Below, piece by piece: positions 7,825-15,985 of a DNA stretch of 64,000 bases (position 1 is its first letter; every line of letters begins with the position of its first letter). This DNA is from Nocardioides panacisoli. Its GTDB lineage: Bacteria > Actinomycetota > Actinomycetes > Propionibacteriales > Nocardioidaceae. A program made the position numbers and the translations under genes. The stretch covers positions 2,170,001 through 2,234,000 of the forward strand of contig NZ_CP080409.1 in assembly GCF_019448235.1 (NCBI RefSeq). The letters run 5' to 3'. The notes under the pieces were generated by a model. It saw nothing but the letters and a program-made list of their open reading frames with translations, was not told the DNA's origin and made no database searches.

Positions 7825-8985
7825 ATGCTGTCCATCACCCACCGCTTCGGCACCGAGGGCATGACGCGCCGCGAGCAGCTCCGCGACGTGGTGCGGCGCC
7901 CGGAAGTGCTCACCGACGCGCTGCAGATCCTGAAGTCGACCGTGGCCGCCACGCTGGCGTGGTGGCTCTCGATCGGCGTACTGGACTCCCAGCTGCCGTT
8001 CCTCGCCCCGTGGACGGCACTGCTCACCGTGCACGCCACCGTCTACCGGTCGCTGTCGCGCGGCACCCAGACCACGGTCGCCTCCGCGGTCGGCGTCGGG
8101 CTGTCGTTCGTGATCGGTGCGGTGCTCGGCGTGAACCTGTGGACCTTCGCTCTCGCGATGCTGGTCGGTCTGGTCGGCTCCCGGGTCACCTGGTTGCGCG
8201 ACGAGGGAGTCTCGATCGCGACGACGGCCGTGTTCGTCCTCGGCAGCGGGTTCGGCGAGCAGGCGCCCCTGCTGGGCGACCGGATGCTCGAGGTCGCCAT
8301 CGGGGTGGGCGTCGGCGTCGCCGTCAACCTCGCGGTGATCCCGCCGCTGCGCGCGCAGCAGGCCGCGCGGTACGTCGACAGCATCAACCGCCGCATGGGC
8401 GAGGTCATGATCAGCATGGCCGACGACCTCGGGCGCTCCTGGCACACCGAACGCGCCGAGGCGTGGATGGACGAGACGGTCTCGATCGACCACGAGGTCG
8501 AGTCCGCGTGGCAGACGGTGCGCTTCGCCCGGGAGAGCGAGATGCTCAACCCCCGACGCCTGGTGCCCGTGCCGCGCCGGCCCCGGAACCGCCCCGACCA
8601 GCCGCGGGGCCAGCAGTCCGCCAGCTACGAGGACATCCTCGCCCGCGTCGCCGAGGGCGTCTCCCACCTGCGCCACCTCGCCCGCACCATCCGCGAGGGC
8701 ACCGTCGAGCACGACGACTGGGACGAGGACTTCCGGACGCGGTGGGTCCAGATCGTGCGCGACGCCGGCCGCGCGATCCAGGACCCCGACGCCGAGGTCG
8801 AGCCGGTCTATGACCGACTCAACGACCTCGCCGCGCGGTTCGCGGCACAGGACGGCATCCGCGACGACCTCTGGCCGATCTACGGCTCGCTCATCACCAG
8901 CGTGCGCCACATCGCCGTCGTGGTCGACGACGTCGCGTCCGCCCGACGGGCGCGGGAGCAGGCGCCGTCGAACCCGGCCGCCTGA
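7825..8985 (+). CDS. FUSC/aromatic-acid-exporter-like membrane protein
   Basis: A 386-residue protein with a short polar N-terminus, about six hydrophobic segments between residues 25 and 180 (TLAWWLSIGVLDSQLPFLAPWTALL onward), and a long cytoplasmic C-terminal half rich in charged helices (MGEVMISMADDLGRSWHTER). This is the plan of half-size FUSC/ArAE transporters, which export aromatic acids or related anions. The start at 7825 is taken because the membrane domain begins just after it and a GAGAGG site lies upstream; a longer reading from 7729 adds a Pro/Arg-rich, unlikely segment. The substrate is not known. Confidence 0.75.
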   Translation: MLSITHRFGTEGMTRREQLRDVVRRPEVLTDALQILKSTVAATLAWWLSIGVLDSQLPFLAPWTALLTVHATVYRSLSRGTQTTVASAVGVGLSFVIGAVLGVNLWTFALAMLVGLVGSRVTWLRDEGVSIATTAVFVLGSGFGEQAPLLGDRMLEVAIGVGVGVAVNLAVIPPLRAQQAARYVDSINRRMGEVMISMADDLGRSWHTERAEAWMDETVSIDHEVESAWQTVRFARESEMLNPRRLVPVPRRPRNRPDQPRGQQSASYEDILARVAEGVSHLRHLARTIREGTVEHDDWDEDFRTRWVQIVRDAGRAIQDPDAEVEPVYDRLNDLAARFAAQDGIRDDLWPIYGSLITSVRHIAVVVDDVASARRAREQAPSNPAA

Positions 8986-9018
8986 GTCATCGGCCGCCGG
9001 ACGCTGCGAGCCGGGGCC

Positions 9019-9747
9019 CTACCGGTCGCGGTGGTAGTCGATCAGCTCGCGCGCGACCTCGGAGAGCTTGATGTTGAGGTCCTGGGAGGTCTTGCGGAGC
9101 ATCTGGAACGCCGCGTCGTCGCTGACCTTGTGGAATGCCATCAGCAGGCCCACCGCCTTGCCGATCTCGCGGTTGCTGTCCAGCCCCTCCCGGAGCGTCA
9201 TCGCGCGCTCGTTGTGGTGGGCCGCCGATGCCGTCACCGAGGCGAACGCCGCGAAGACGGCCGCCTCGTCGACCGAGTCGACGAGGGCATCGGGGGTGTC
9301 GGAGAACAGGTTCAACGCACCGACCTTGCGGTCGTCGATGACGATGCGGAACGCCATCGCCCCGCGGACGGGCGTGTGCTCGAGGATCCACTCGGCCAGT
9401 TCGGGCCACTCGCTCGCGTGACGCAGGTCCCCGTCGACCTGCGCCGCCTCCTCGGTGATCGCGTCCACGCAGGGACCGTCGTCGAGCTCCATCTCGGCGC
9501 GGTCGATGCGGCGCGCGATCTCGTCGCTCGCAGCGGCGGTGACGAACCGATCACCCTGCCGCAGCATCAGGCTGGCGTGGTCGCAGCCCGCGATCACCAG
9601 CGGGGCGGCACGGCACAGCTCCTGGTAGATGTGTTCGACGTCGTCGGGTGCGTAGACGAGGTCGGCCAACGCAGCGAAGACCGCCGATGACTCGACGGGG
9701 CGCCCCTCGTCGGCTCCGGCGCTCGACAACGACTCCGCGTCGCTCAT
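9019..9747 (-). CDS. GAF-ANTAR transcription antitermination regulator
   Basis: A 242-residue regulator with an N-terminal GAF sensor (about residues 20-170, containing DDGPCVDAITEE and RGAMAFRIVIDDRKVGALNLF) and a C-terminal ANTAR RNA-binding helix bundle (about 180-235, with REIGKAVGLLMAFHKVSDDAAFQMLRKTSQDLNIKLSEVAREL). ANTAR domains bind paired-hairpin RNA and prevent termination. A GGGAGGAC site precedes the ATG. This single-polypeptide arrangement is common in actinobacteria. The signal sensed by the GAF domain is unknown. It converges with the FUSC gene, so its targets are probably elsewhere. Confidence 0.92.
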   Translation of the reverse strand: MSDAESLSSAGADEGRPVESSAVFAALADLVYAPDDVEHIYQELCRAAPLVIAGCDHASLMLRQGDRFVTAAASDEIARRIDRAEMELDDGPCVDAITEEAAQVDGDLRHASEWPELAEWILEHTPVRGAMAFRIVIDDRKVGALNLFSDTPDALVDSVDEAAVFAAFASVTASAAHHNERAMTLREGLDSNREIGKAVGLLMAFHKVSDDAAFQMLRKTSQDLNIKLSEVARELIDYHRDR

Positions 9748-9859
9748 CGTGGTGTCCGTCCTCCCCTTCGACAGCCGCTTCCCGACGCCCGGATATTACG
9801 ACACACGGCCTTGCGCCCGACACCGCGCTCGACCTCCGCGGGCCGCGGCACCACCGGGC

Positions 9860-10768
9860 TCAGCCGCCTCCGGAGACCTCACCGACGAACGCGGCGACGA
9901 CCTCGGCGAGACGCTCGGGCCGGTCCTCCTGCAGGAAGTGGGCGGCCCCCTCGATCGTGGTGTGGGGCTGGTCCGCCGCGCCGGGGATCCGTGAACGCAT
10001 CCACCGGTCGCCGCCGCGGGTGATCGGGTCGCTGTCGCTGAACGCGCACCGGAACGGCAGCTCGAGCGTCGCGAGGCGTTCCCACGCCGCACGGTTGGCG
10101 GGCGCGGCCGGGTCGTCGGGGGTGTTCGGCACCAAGCCCGGGAACGACCGCACGCCGGCGCAGTACTCCTCGTCGGGGAACGGCGCGCGGTACGCCGCCC
10201 GCTCGGCCTCGGTGAGCGAGCGCAGGCAGCCCGCGTCGACCATCCGGCCCACGTCGAGGCGCTCGGCCCCCTGCACCATCTCGCGGAAGCGCTGCCAGGC
10301 GTCGGGCATGGGTACGTCGCCGGTGGGCAGCCCGGTGTTGGCCATCACCGCACCGGCGAACCGGTCGGGGTGCTCGGCGAGGAGCCGCATGCCGACCAGG
10401 CCGCCCCAGTCCTGGCCGACGTAGTGCACCCGATGCAGGTCGAGCACGTCGAACAGCGCGGTGCGGACCCACTCGACGTGTCGGGCGTAGGTGTAGTTCT
10501 CGCGACGGGTCGGCTTGTCGGACCGGCCGAACCCGATCAGGTCGGGCACCACCACGCGGAGCCCACCGGCGAGCAGGGGCGCCATCACGTCGCGGTAGAG
10601 GTAGCCCCACGTCGGCTCGCCGTGCACCAGCACGACGACGGGCGCATCGGCCGGGCCCTCGTCGACGCAGGCCATCCGCAGTCCGTCATCCACCTCGAGC
10701 AGTCGTGGTTCGTGGGGGAATCCCTCGACGTGCTGGAACCGTTCACTCGGGGTGCTGAGAACCTCCAT
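9860..10768 (-). CDS. Haloalkane dehalogenase-like alpha/beta hydrolase
   Basis: A 302-residue alpha/beta hydrolase close to haloalkane dehalogenase subfamily I. It has the oxyanion and halide motif HGEPTWGYLYRD (Glu51, Trp54), a nucleophile elbow with Asp120 followed by Trp121 (GQDWGG), a probable acid in SDSDPI and a catalytic His in EGAAHFLQED. Asp as nucleophile followed by Trp separates dehalogenases from ordinary esterases. The reaction would be hydrolysis of a carbon-halogen bond to an alcohol. A CATACT hexamer six bases before the ATG suggests a leaderless transcript. No other dehalogenation genes lie nearby, and an epoxide hydrolase role is less likely. Confidence 0.85.
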   Translation of the reverse strand: MEVLSTPSERFQHVEGFPHEPRLLEVDDGLRMACVDEGPADAPVVVLVHGEPTWGYLYRDVMAPLLAGGLRVVVPDLIGFGRSDKPTRRENYTYARHVEWVRTALFDVLDLHRVHYVGQDWGGLVGMRLLAEHPDRFAGAVMANTGLPTGDVPMPDAWQRFREMVQGAERLDVGRMVDAGCLRSLTEAERAAYRAPFPDEEYCAGVRSFPGLVPNTPDDPAAPANRAAWERLATLELPFRCAFSDSDPITRGGDRWMRSRIPGAADQPHTTIEGAAHFLQEDRPERLAEVVAAFVGEVSGGG

Positions 10769-10879
10769 CGCGCCAGTATGGCCGCCCTCCGTCCCGCTCG
10801 ACCATCCCGGGACGACCCTCGGATGGCCTAGGCTCCTCGACGTCCGGGGCGGCGTCCGTCACGGCGAGGAGGGACCGCG

Positions 10880-12898
10880 ATGACGGTGTGGGCGGCGAGC
10901 GAGGTGCCGGCCTACCTCGCGCCCGCAGCCGCACTGGTCGTGGCCGCGGCAGCCGTGGGCTACCTCAGCGTCCGCGCCCGCGTGGTCCCCATCGTGGGAT
11001 TCCTGCTGGCCGGGGTGCTGATCGGTCCCGCCCAGCTCGGCCTGGTCGCCTCCACCGAGGCGGTCGACGCGGCCGCCGAGGTCGGCGTCATCCTGCTGCT
11101 GTTCACCATCGGGATCGAGTTCTCCCTGGAGCGGCTCGCACGCGTCTGGCGCTGGATCGCGCTGGGCGGAGGCGGTCAGGTCCTGCTGGCGACCACGAGC
11201 ACCGCCGTCGTCGTCGGCCTGCTGACCGATGACTGGCGGGTCGGCCTGTTCACCGGGTTCGTCGTCGCCCTGTCCTCGACCGCGATCGTGCTGACGATCC
11301 TCGCCGACCGTCGCCAGACCTCGACGGTGCGGGGGCAGCTGGCGCTGTCGGTGCTGATCCTGCAGGACCTCGCCGTGGTCGCCATGGTGGTCGTCGTGCC
11401 CCTGCTGGGCGCGGACGCCGAGGGCGGCGGTGCCTCGCTCGCGCGCGCACTGGGCACGGCCCTCGCCGTCGTCGCCGGGGTGCTCGTCGTGGCGCGTCGC
11501 CTGATGCCCCCGCTGCTGGACCGCGTGGCCGCGCTCTGCTCACCCGAGGTGTTCCTGCTGGCCGTGGTCGCGATCTGCTTCGGTACGGCGTACCTCACCG
11601 CCCTGGCGGGGGTCAGCGTCTCCCTCGGCGCGTTCCTGGCCGGCCTGGTGGTGAGCGAGTCCCGCCAGAGCACGCAGGCGCTCGCGGAGGTGCTGCCGCT
11701 GCAGATCATCTTCTCGGCCGTCTTCTTCGTCTCCGTCGGCATGCTGCTCGACGTCGGCTTCCTGTTCGCCAACCTGCCGCTGGTGCTCGGCCTCACCGTC
11801 GGCATCCTGCTGCTCAAGGCCGCCACCACCACGCTGGCGCTGCTCCCGATCGGCGTCGGGTGGCGGCAGGCGGTGGCCGCGGCACTGCTGCTCGGCCAGG
11901 TGGGTGAGTTCTCCTTCGTGCTGCTCACCGTCGGCGACGACGCCGGGCTGAGCCCGGCCGGACTGGGCGAGGACGGCTTCCAGGCGCTGGTCGCCACCAC
12001 CGTGCTGCTGATGATCGCCACGCCGGGGCTGGCAGCCGCCGGCGACCGCCTCCTGCGCGGACAGCCCACCACCGACCTCGCCACGCCGGAGCCGCCGGCG
12101 GACGAGGACCACTGGGTCGACCACGTCCTCCTGCTGGGCTGGGGCAGCGACACCATCGCCCTCGCACGCGAGCTGCAGGGGCGGGGCGTGCCCGTGGGCA
12201 TGACCACCCTCAACCCCGCCGGCATCACCGCCGCCGAGGAGGCGGGCATCCCCGTCGTCACCGGCGACTCCACCCGGGCCGCGGTGCTCGACCGCGCCGG
12301 GCTGTCGCACGCCCGCATGGTCGTGATCGCCGAGGACGAGCCGGAGCAGGCGGCCCGCATCGCGACCGTGGTCCGCGGCCTCACGGGCGCTCCGGTGATG
12401 GTGCGCGCCCATGGGGCGGCCGACCTCGCGGCGTTCGCCGAGGCCGGCGTGGACCACGTCGTCGACCCCGCGGCGGCCAGCCGTGGCCGCCTCTTCCAGG
12501 CGATGCTGGACCGTCTCGCCCTCCCCCGGCCGGCGATCCCGCCGCCGGGGTCGGGCGACCGCACCTGGGCGGACACCACGCGGCTGATGCACGTGCCGAT
12601 CCCCGCCGATGCCGGGTGCGACCACGGCGACCAGTCGCGTCCGGTGCTGCCCGCGTCGGCCGGCTGCCTGGACTGCCTGCGCGAGGGTGAGCAGTGGGTC
12701 CACCTGCGGGTGTGCCTGGGCTGTGGGCACGTGGGCTGCTGCGACTCCTCGCCCGGGCGCCACGCCCGGGTCCACCACGAGACCAGTGGCCACGCGGTCG
12801 CCGGCAGCGCCGAGCCCGGCGAGGGCTGGGCCTACTGCTTCCCCGACGACGTCACCGTCGACCTCGGGGACCGGCGCGACCGGCCACAGCCGGCGTAG
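10880..12898 (+). CDS. CPA2 cation/proton antiporter with TrkA-N domain and C-terminal UBP-type zinc finger
   Basis: A 672-residue protein. Residues about 5-390 are a KefB/CPA2-type membrane antiporter (VVPIVGFLLAGVLIGPAQLGL; FTIGIEFSLERLARVW). Residues about 412-530 are a TrkA-N nucleotide-binding domain (HVLLLGWGSDTIALARELQ; VVTGDSTRAAVLDRAGL). From Cys580 to about residue 655 is a ubiquitin-hydrolase-type (UBP) zinc finger: CDH, CLDC, CLGCGHVGCCDS, HARVHHETSGHAV, AYCF. Kef-type antiporters exchange K+ or Na+ for protons and are gated by their cytoplasmic domains; here the zinc finger sits where a second gating domain might be. A GAGGAGGG site precedes the ATG. The fusion is unusual and its role unknown. 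Confidence 0.88.
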   Translation: MTVWAASEVPAYLAPAAALVVAAAAVGYLSVRARVVPIVGFLLAGVLIGPAQLGLVASTEAVDAAAEVGVILLLFTIGIEFSLERLARVWRWIALGGGGQVLLATTSTAVVVGLLTDDWRVGLFTGFVVALSSTAIVLTILADRRQTSTVRGQLALSVLILQDLAVVAMVVVVPLLGADAEGGGASLARALGTALAVVAGVLVVARRLMPPLLDRVAALCSPEVFLLAVVAICFGTAYLTALAGVSVSLGAFLAGLVVSESRQSTQALAEVLPLQIIFSAVFFVSVGMLLDVGFLFANLPLVLGLTVGILLLKAATTTLALLPIGVGWRQAVAAALLLGQVGEFSFVLLTVGDDAGLSPAGLGEDGFQALVATTVLLMIATPGLAAAGDRLLRGQPTTDLATPEPPADEDHWVDHVLLLGWGSDTIALARELQGRGVPVGMTTLNPAGITAAEEAGIPVVTGDSTRAAVLDRAGLSHARMVVIAEDEPEQAARIATVVRGLTGAPVMVRAHGAADLAAFAEAGVDHVVDPAAASRGRLFQAMLDRLALPRPAIPPPGSGDRTWADTTRLMHVPIPADAGCDHGDQSRPVLPASAGCLDCLREGEQWVHLRVCLGCGHVGCCDSSPGRHARVHHETSGHAVAGSAEPGEGWAYCFPDDVTVDLGDRRDRPQPA

Positions 12899-12947
12899 GA
12901 CCGGCCGCGAGCCGGGTCACTCACCGCCGGCGTGCCATCGTGCAGGG

Positions 12948-13643
12948 ATGAGTGAGCACAGCGCTGCCGACCGCCGCCAGAGCGAGCACCTGGCGATGAC
13001 CCGGATCGTCCTGCGCCCGACCGGCAACCCCCTGCCACTGGCGTTCATGGCGCTCGCCGTGGCGACCGTCGGGTTCAGCTCCGTCCAGCTGGGCGTGGTC
13101 GGCCCCGGCGAGGAGAAGACCATCGCCCTGGGCGTCCTCGTGCTCACCGTCCCGCTCCAGGCGTTCTCGTCGGTGCTCGGGTTCGGCGCCCGCGACCCCA
13201 TCGCCGGCACCGGCATGGCGATGGTCTCGGGCGTGTGGGCCCTGCTCGCCACCAGCACCCTCACCTCACCACCCGACACCTCGAGCCGGGCCGTGGGCGT
13301 CATGCTGCTGACCGCCGCGGTGGCGATCCTGGTCCCGGCGGCTGCGGCCCACGGCAAGCTGGTCGCCGGTGCGGTGCTCGCGGGATCGGCCGTGCGCTTC
13401 GCGACCACCGGCATGGCCGAGCTCACCGGGTCCAGCGGCTGGGAGACCGCGGCCGGCGCCCTCGGCATCCTGCTCGCCCTGCTCGCGCTCTACGCCGCCT
13501 TCGGCTTCGAGCAGGAGGAGGTCGAGGGACGCATGCGACTCCCGCTGCTGCGGCGAGGCGCCGGCGCCAAGCCCCTGCACGACGACATGGAGGAGCAGGT
13601 CGAGGGCATCGCCAAGGAGGCCGGGGTCCGCCACCAGCTCTGA
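12948..13643 (+). CDS. GPR1/FUN34/YaaH-like six-segment membrane protein
   Basis: A 231-residue membrane protein with about six hydrophobic segments, beginning NPLPLAFMALAVATVGFS at residue 27 and ending near residue 190, followed by a charged cytoplasmic tail. The NPxPLxxxxLxxxT opening and six-segment plan resemble the GPR1/FUN34/YaaH acetate/succinate transporter family, but similarity read by eye is weak and the function remains open. The ATG has a GCAGGG sequence upstream. It follows the antiporter by 49 bases in the same direction and may share its transcript. Confidence 0.6.
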   Translation: MSEHSAADRRQSEHLAMTRIVLRPTGNPLPLAFMALAVATVGFSSVQLGVVGPGEEKTIALGVLVLTVPLQAFSSVLGFGARDPIAGTGMAMVSGVWALLATSTLTSPPDTSSRAVGVMLLTAAVAILVPAAAAHGKLVAGAVLAGSAVRFATTGMAELTGSSGWETAAGALGILLALLALYAAFGFEQEEVEGRMRLPLLRRGAGAKPLHDDMEEQVEGIAKEAGVRHQL

Positions 13644-13670
13644 GGCGGGCGGGCCCGCGGCCCCTCGGCC

Positions 13671-15005
13671 CTAGCGAGCGGTCGCGGCGGTCCCGACCGT
13701 CAGCGGCTCCGGCGCCCCGCAGCACCCGCCCGCGGTGTCGTCGTACGCCGGCCCGGCACCGCACACGCCGGTCTCGGGCAGCGTCAGCTCCACCCGGGCG
13801 GCGGACGCGTGGTCCCCGGCGACCTCGGCGACGATCGAGCGGACCTGCTCGAACCCGGTCAGGGCGAGGAAGGACGGCGCACGGCCGTAGGACTTCATGC
13901 CGGCGAGGTACAGGCCCTGCTCGGGCTGGCGCAGCAGGTCGGCGCCGTGGGGGCTGACCGTGCCGCAGGAGTGGTGGGCCGGGTGGATCTCGGGGGCCAA
14001 CCGGCTCGGCGAGGAGAGCTCGCCGTCCAGGTCGAGGTGGACCTCGGCCAGCCAGGACAGGTCGGGCCGGAAGCCGGTGACGGCCACGACCTCGTCGACC
14101 CCGGTGACCTCCCGGCCGTCGGTGGCGGTCAGCACCAGGCGGTCGTCGGCTCCCCGGGCGACGGCGGCCGTGCGGAAGCCGGTGACGGTGGCGACGGCGT
14201 CGGAGGACGCGACCTGCCGGGCACGGTTGCCCAGCGCACCGCGCGCCGCGAGCTCGTCGTTGTCGCCACCGCCGAAGGCGTTGCCGGTCTCGCCGCGGCG
14301 CAGCAGCCAGGTGACGCGGGTGCCCGCCTCGTCGGCGAGCCGGCCCAGTGCGACGAGGGTGTTCTGTGCCGAGGCGCCGGCACCGGCGACGGCGACGTGG
14401 CGCCCGGCGTACCGCTCCCGCACGGCCCGGTCGTCGACGTCGGGCACCGCGTAGCTGATCGCCGCGGCGTGGTCGGTCTCGCCGATCGCGGGATAGCCGT
14501 CGGTGCCCAGCGGGCCGGGCTGGCCCCAGGTGCCGGAGGCGTCGATCACGGCCGCTGCCCGGAGCACCTCGTGGCCGCGCGGGCCGCGGACGTGCACCGC
14601 GAAGGGCACCTCGTCGCGCCCGTTGGCGACGAGGCGGTCGCGACCCTCGCGGGCGAGGCCGACGACGCGGTGCCCGGTGCGGAGGTCGACGCCCGCGTCG
14701 GCCAGCGCTCCGGCGAGCGGACGGAGGTAGGACGTCACCCACTCGGCGCCGTCGGGGAGCTGCTGGGGATCCGGCGCCTGCCAGCCGGTGCCCGCGAGGA
14801 GCTCGCCGGCCACCGGGTCGACGAGCTCCGACCACGGCGAGAAGAGTCGGACGTGCCCCCAGTCGGCGACGGCGTGGCCGACCTCGCCGGCCTCGAGCAC
14901 GACCACGGGCAGGCCGCGTCGGTGGGCGTGGGCCGCGGCGGCGAGTCCGATCGGCCCCGCGCCCACGATCACGAGCGGCTGGTCGGCGGTGGGGGTGAGC
15001 GTCAT
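13671..15005 (-). CDS. ArsO-like FAD/NAD(P)-dependent oxidoreductase with Cys-rich tail
   Basis: A 444-residue flavoprotein with an N-terminal dinucleotide motif GAGPIG at residues 15-20 and a second Rossmann motif GAGASAQ near residue 200, the layout of flavin-containing monooxygenases and of ArsO-type proteins in arsenic islands. The last 35 residues carry three cysteines (VCGAG and GGCCGAPEP), a pattern that could bind a soft metal. The ATG at 15005 is preceded by an AGGAG site; an upstream in-frame ATG at 15092 would place the start inside the operators and is rejected. It is divergent from the ArsR-GNAT gene and shares its operator region. Oxidation of an organoarsenical is inference. 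Confidence 0.8.
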   Translation of the reverse strand: MTLTPTADQPLVIVGAGPIGLAAAAHAHRRGLPVVVLEAGEVGHAVADWGHVRLFSPWSELVDPVAGELLAGTGWQAPDPQQLPDGAEWVTSYLRPLAGALADAGVDLRTGHRVVGLAREGRDRLVANGRDEVPFAVHVRGPRGHEVLRAAAVIDASGTWGQPGPLGTDGYPAIGETDHAAAISYAVPDVDDRAVRERYAGRHVAVAGAGASAQNTLVALGRLADEAGTRVTWLLRRGETGNAFGGGDNDELAARGALGNRARQVASSDAVATVTGFRTAAVARGADDRLVLTATDGREVTGVDEVVAVTGFRPDLSWLAEVHLDLDGELSSPSRLAPEIHPAHHSCGTVSPHGADLLRQPEQGLYLAGMKSYGRAPSFLALTGFEQVRSIVAEVAGDHASAARVELTLPETGVCGAGPAYDDTAGGCCGAPEPLTVGTAATAR

Positions 15006-15028
15006 GGCAGGTCTCCTGGGTGGCACTT

Positions 15029-15096
15029 CATCGAGCGTTGTCGATGGACACTCTATCGACGCGGATCGATGCACACAACCATCGATCGACATCGAT
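15029..15096. promoter_or_regulatory. Probable ArsR operators, divergent promoter region
   Basis: Two inverted repeats based on ATCGAT fill the divergent gap: CATCGA-N6-TCGATG at 15029-15046, and ATCGATG-N8-CATCGAT at 15065-15086, followed by another ATCGAT at 15091-15096. The second lies just upstream of a TAGGCT -10 hexamer (15104-15109) for the ArsR-GNAT gene. Placement and symmetry fit an ArsR/SmtB dimer site, with the fusion protein next door as the likely binder. Confidence 0.65.
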
Positions 15097-15115
15097 GATC
15101 GGCTAGGCTCGGAGC

Positions 15116-15985
15116 GTGGACGTCATCGACACCGCTGCCCCGCCGGACACCGCGCCCACCGCAGCCGCCCTCGAACCCGACACGGCGGCGACGTACGCCG
15201 AGTGGTTCGCCACGCTCGCCGACCCCACCCGCGTGCGCCTGTTGCACGCCGTCGCCGCCAGCCCCACCGGCGGCATGCGGGTGGGCGACCTCGCCACCGC
15301 GCTCGACATCAGCCAGGCGACCTGCTCCCACCACGTCCGCCGCCTCGCCGACGTCGGCTTCGTGGTGGTCGACAAGGTCGGCACTGCCAGCGTCGTCTCG
15401 GTCAACGCCGCCTGCTGCACCGGCCTCCCCCACGCCGCCGACGTCGTCATGGGGACGCTCGCGGCCCGCCCGTGCTGCCCCGAGGACCTGCCGACCGACG
15501 TCACCACGCGCGCGATGACCGACGCCGACCTGCCCCGCGTGCGCGAGATCTACGCCGCCGCGATCGGCGCGCGCCAGGCCACCTTCGAGACCGAGGCGCC
15601 GACCCGTGCCGCGCTGCGGGAGAAGTGGCTGCCGGGCCACCGCTGGGTCGCGGAGCTCGACGGCGAGGTGGTCGGCTTCACCGGCATCGCACCGACCTCG
15701 CCGCGTGCCTGCTACGCCGGCGTCGGCGAGACGACCGTGCACGTCGCCGAGCACGCGCGCGGCCGCGGCGTCGGCACCGCACTGCTGCACCGACAGGTCA
15801 CCGAGGCCGACGCGGGCGGCCTGTGGACCCTCCAGGCGCACGTGTTCCCGGAGAACCGCGCGAGCCTGGCACTGCACCGCAGTGCGGGCTACGAGACGCT
15901 CGCGGTGCGCTCACGCATCGCCCGCCTCGACGGCGAGTGGCGCGACACGGTGCTGCTTGAGCGCCGCCGCGCCGACGACGCGTGA
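15116..15985 (+). CDS. ArsR-family repressor fused to an ArsN-type GNAT acetyltransferase
   Basis: A 289-residue fusion. Residues about 25-98 are a winged-helix ArsR domain (TLADPTRVRLLHAV; LDISQATCSHHVRRLADVGFV), with candidate metalloid-binding cysteines at 70, 100-101 and 120-121. Residues about 131-285 are a GNAT acetyltransferase like phosphinothricin/arsinothricin acetyltransferases (MTDADLPRVREIYAAAI; the acetyl-CoA loop GRGVGTALL; GYETLAVRSRIARLDGEW). ArsN1-type enzymes N-acetylate arsinothricin or phosphinothricin. The GTG start lies six bases after a TAGGCT hexamer, so the mRNA is probably leaderless. The following flavoprotein gene overlaps by four bases. One protein appears to both sense and modify. 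Confidence 0.87.
   Translation: MDVIDTAAPPDTAPTAAALEPDTAATYAEWFATLADPTRVRLLHAVAASPTGGMRVGDLATALDISQATCSHHVRRLADVGFVVVDKVGTASVVSVNAACCTGLPHAADVVMGTLAARPCCPEDLPTDVTTRAMTDADLPRVREIYAAAIGARQATFETEAPTRAALREKWLPGHRWVAELDGEVVGFTGIAPTSPRACYAGVGETTVHVAEHARGRGVGTALLHRQVTEADAGGLWTLQAHVFPENRASLALHRSAGYETLAVRSRIARLDGEWRDTVLLERRRADDA

Noticed and set aside
6187..8910. A 907-codon open frame on the minus strand opposite CBS, ectD and FUSC genes
   Set aside because: The plus-strand genes have intact catalytic motifs and ribosome sites; the minus frame has no recognisable motif and is an artefact of high GC at third positions.
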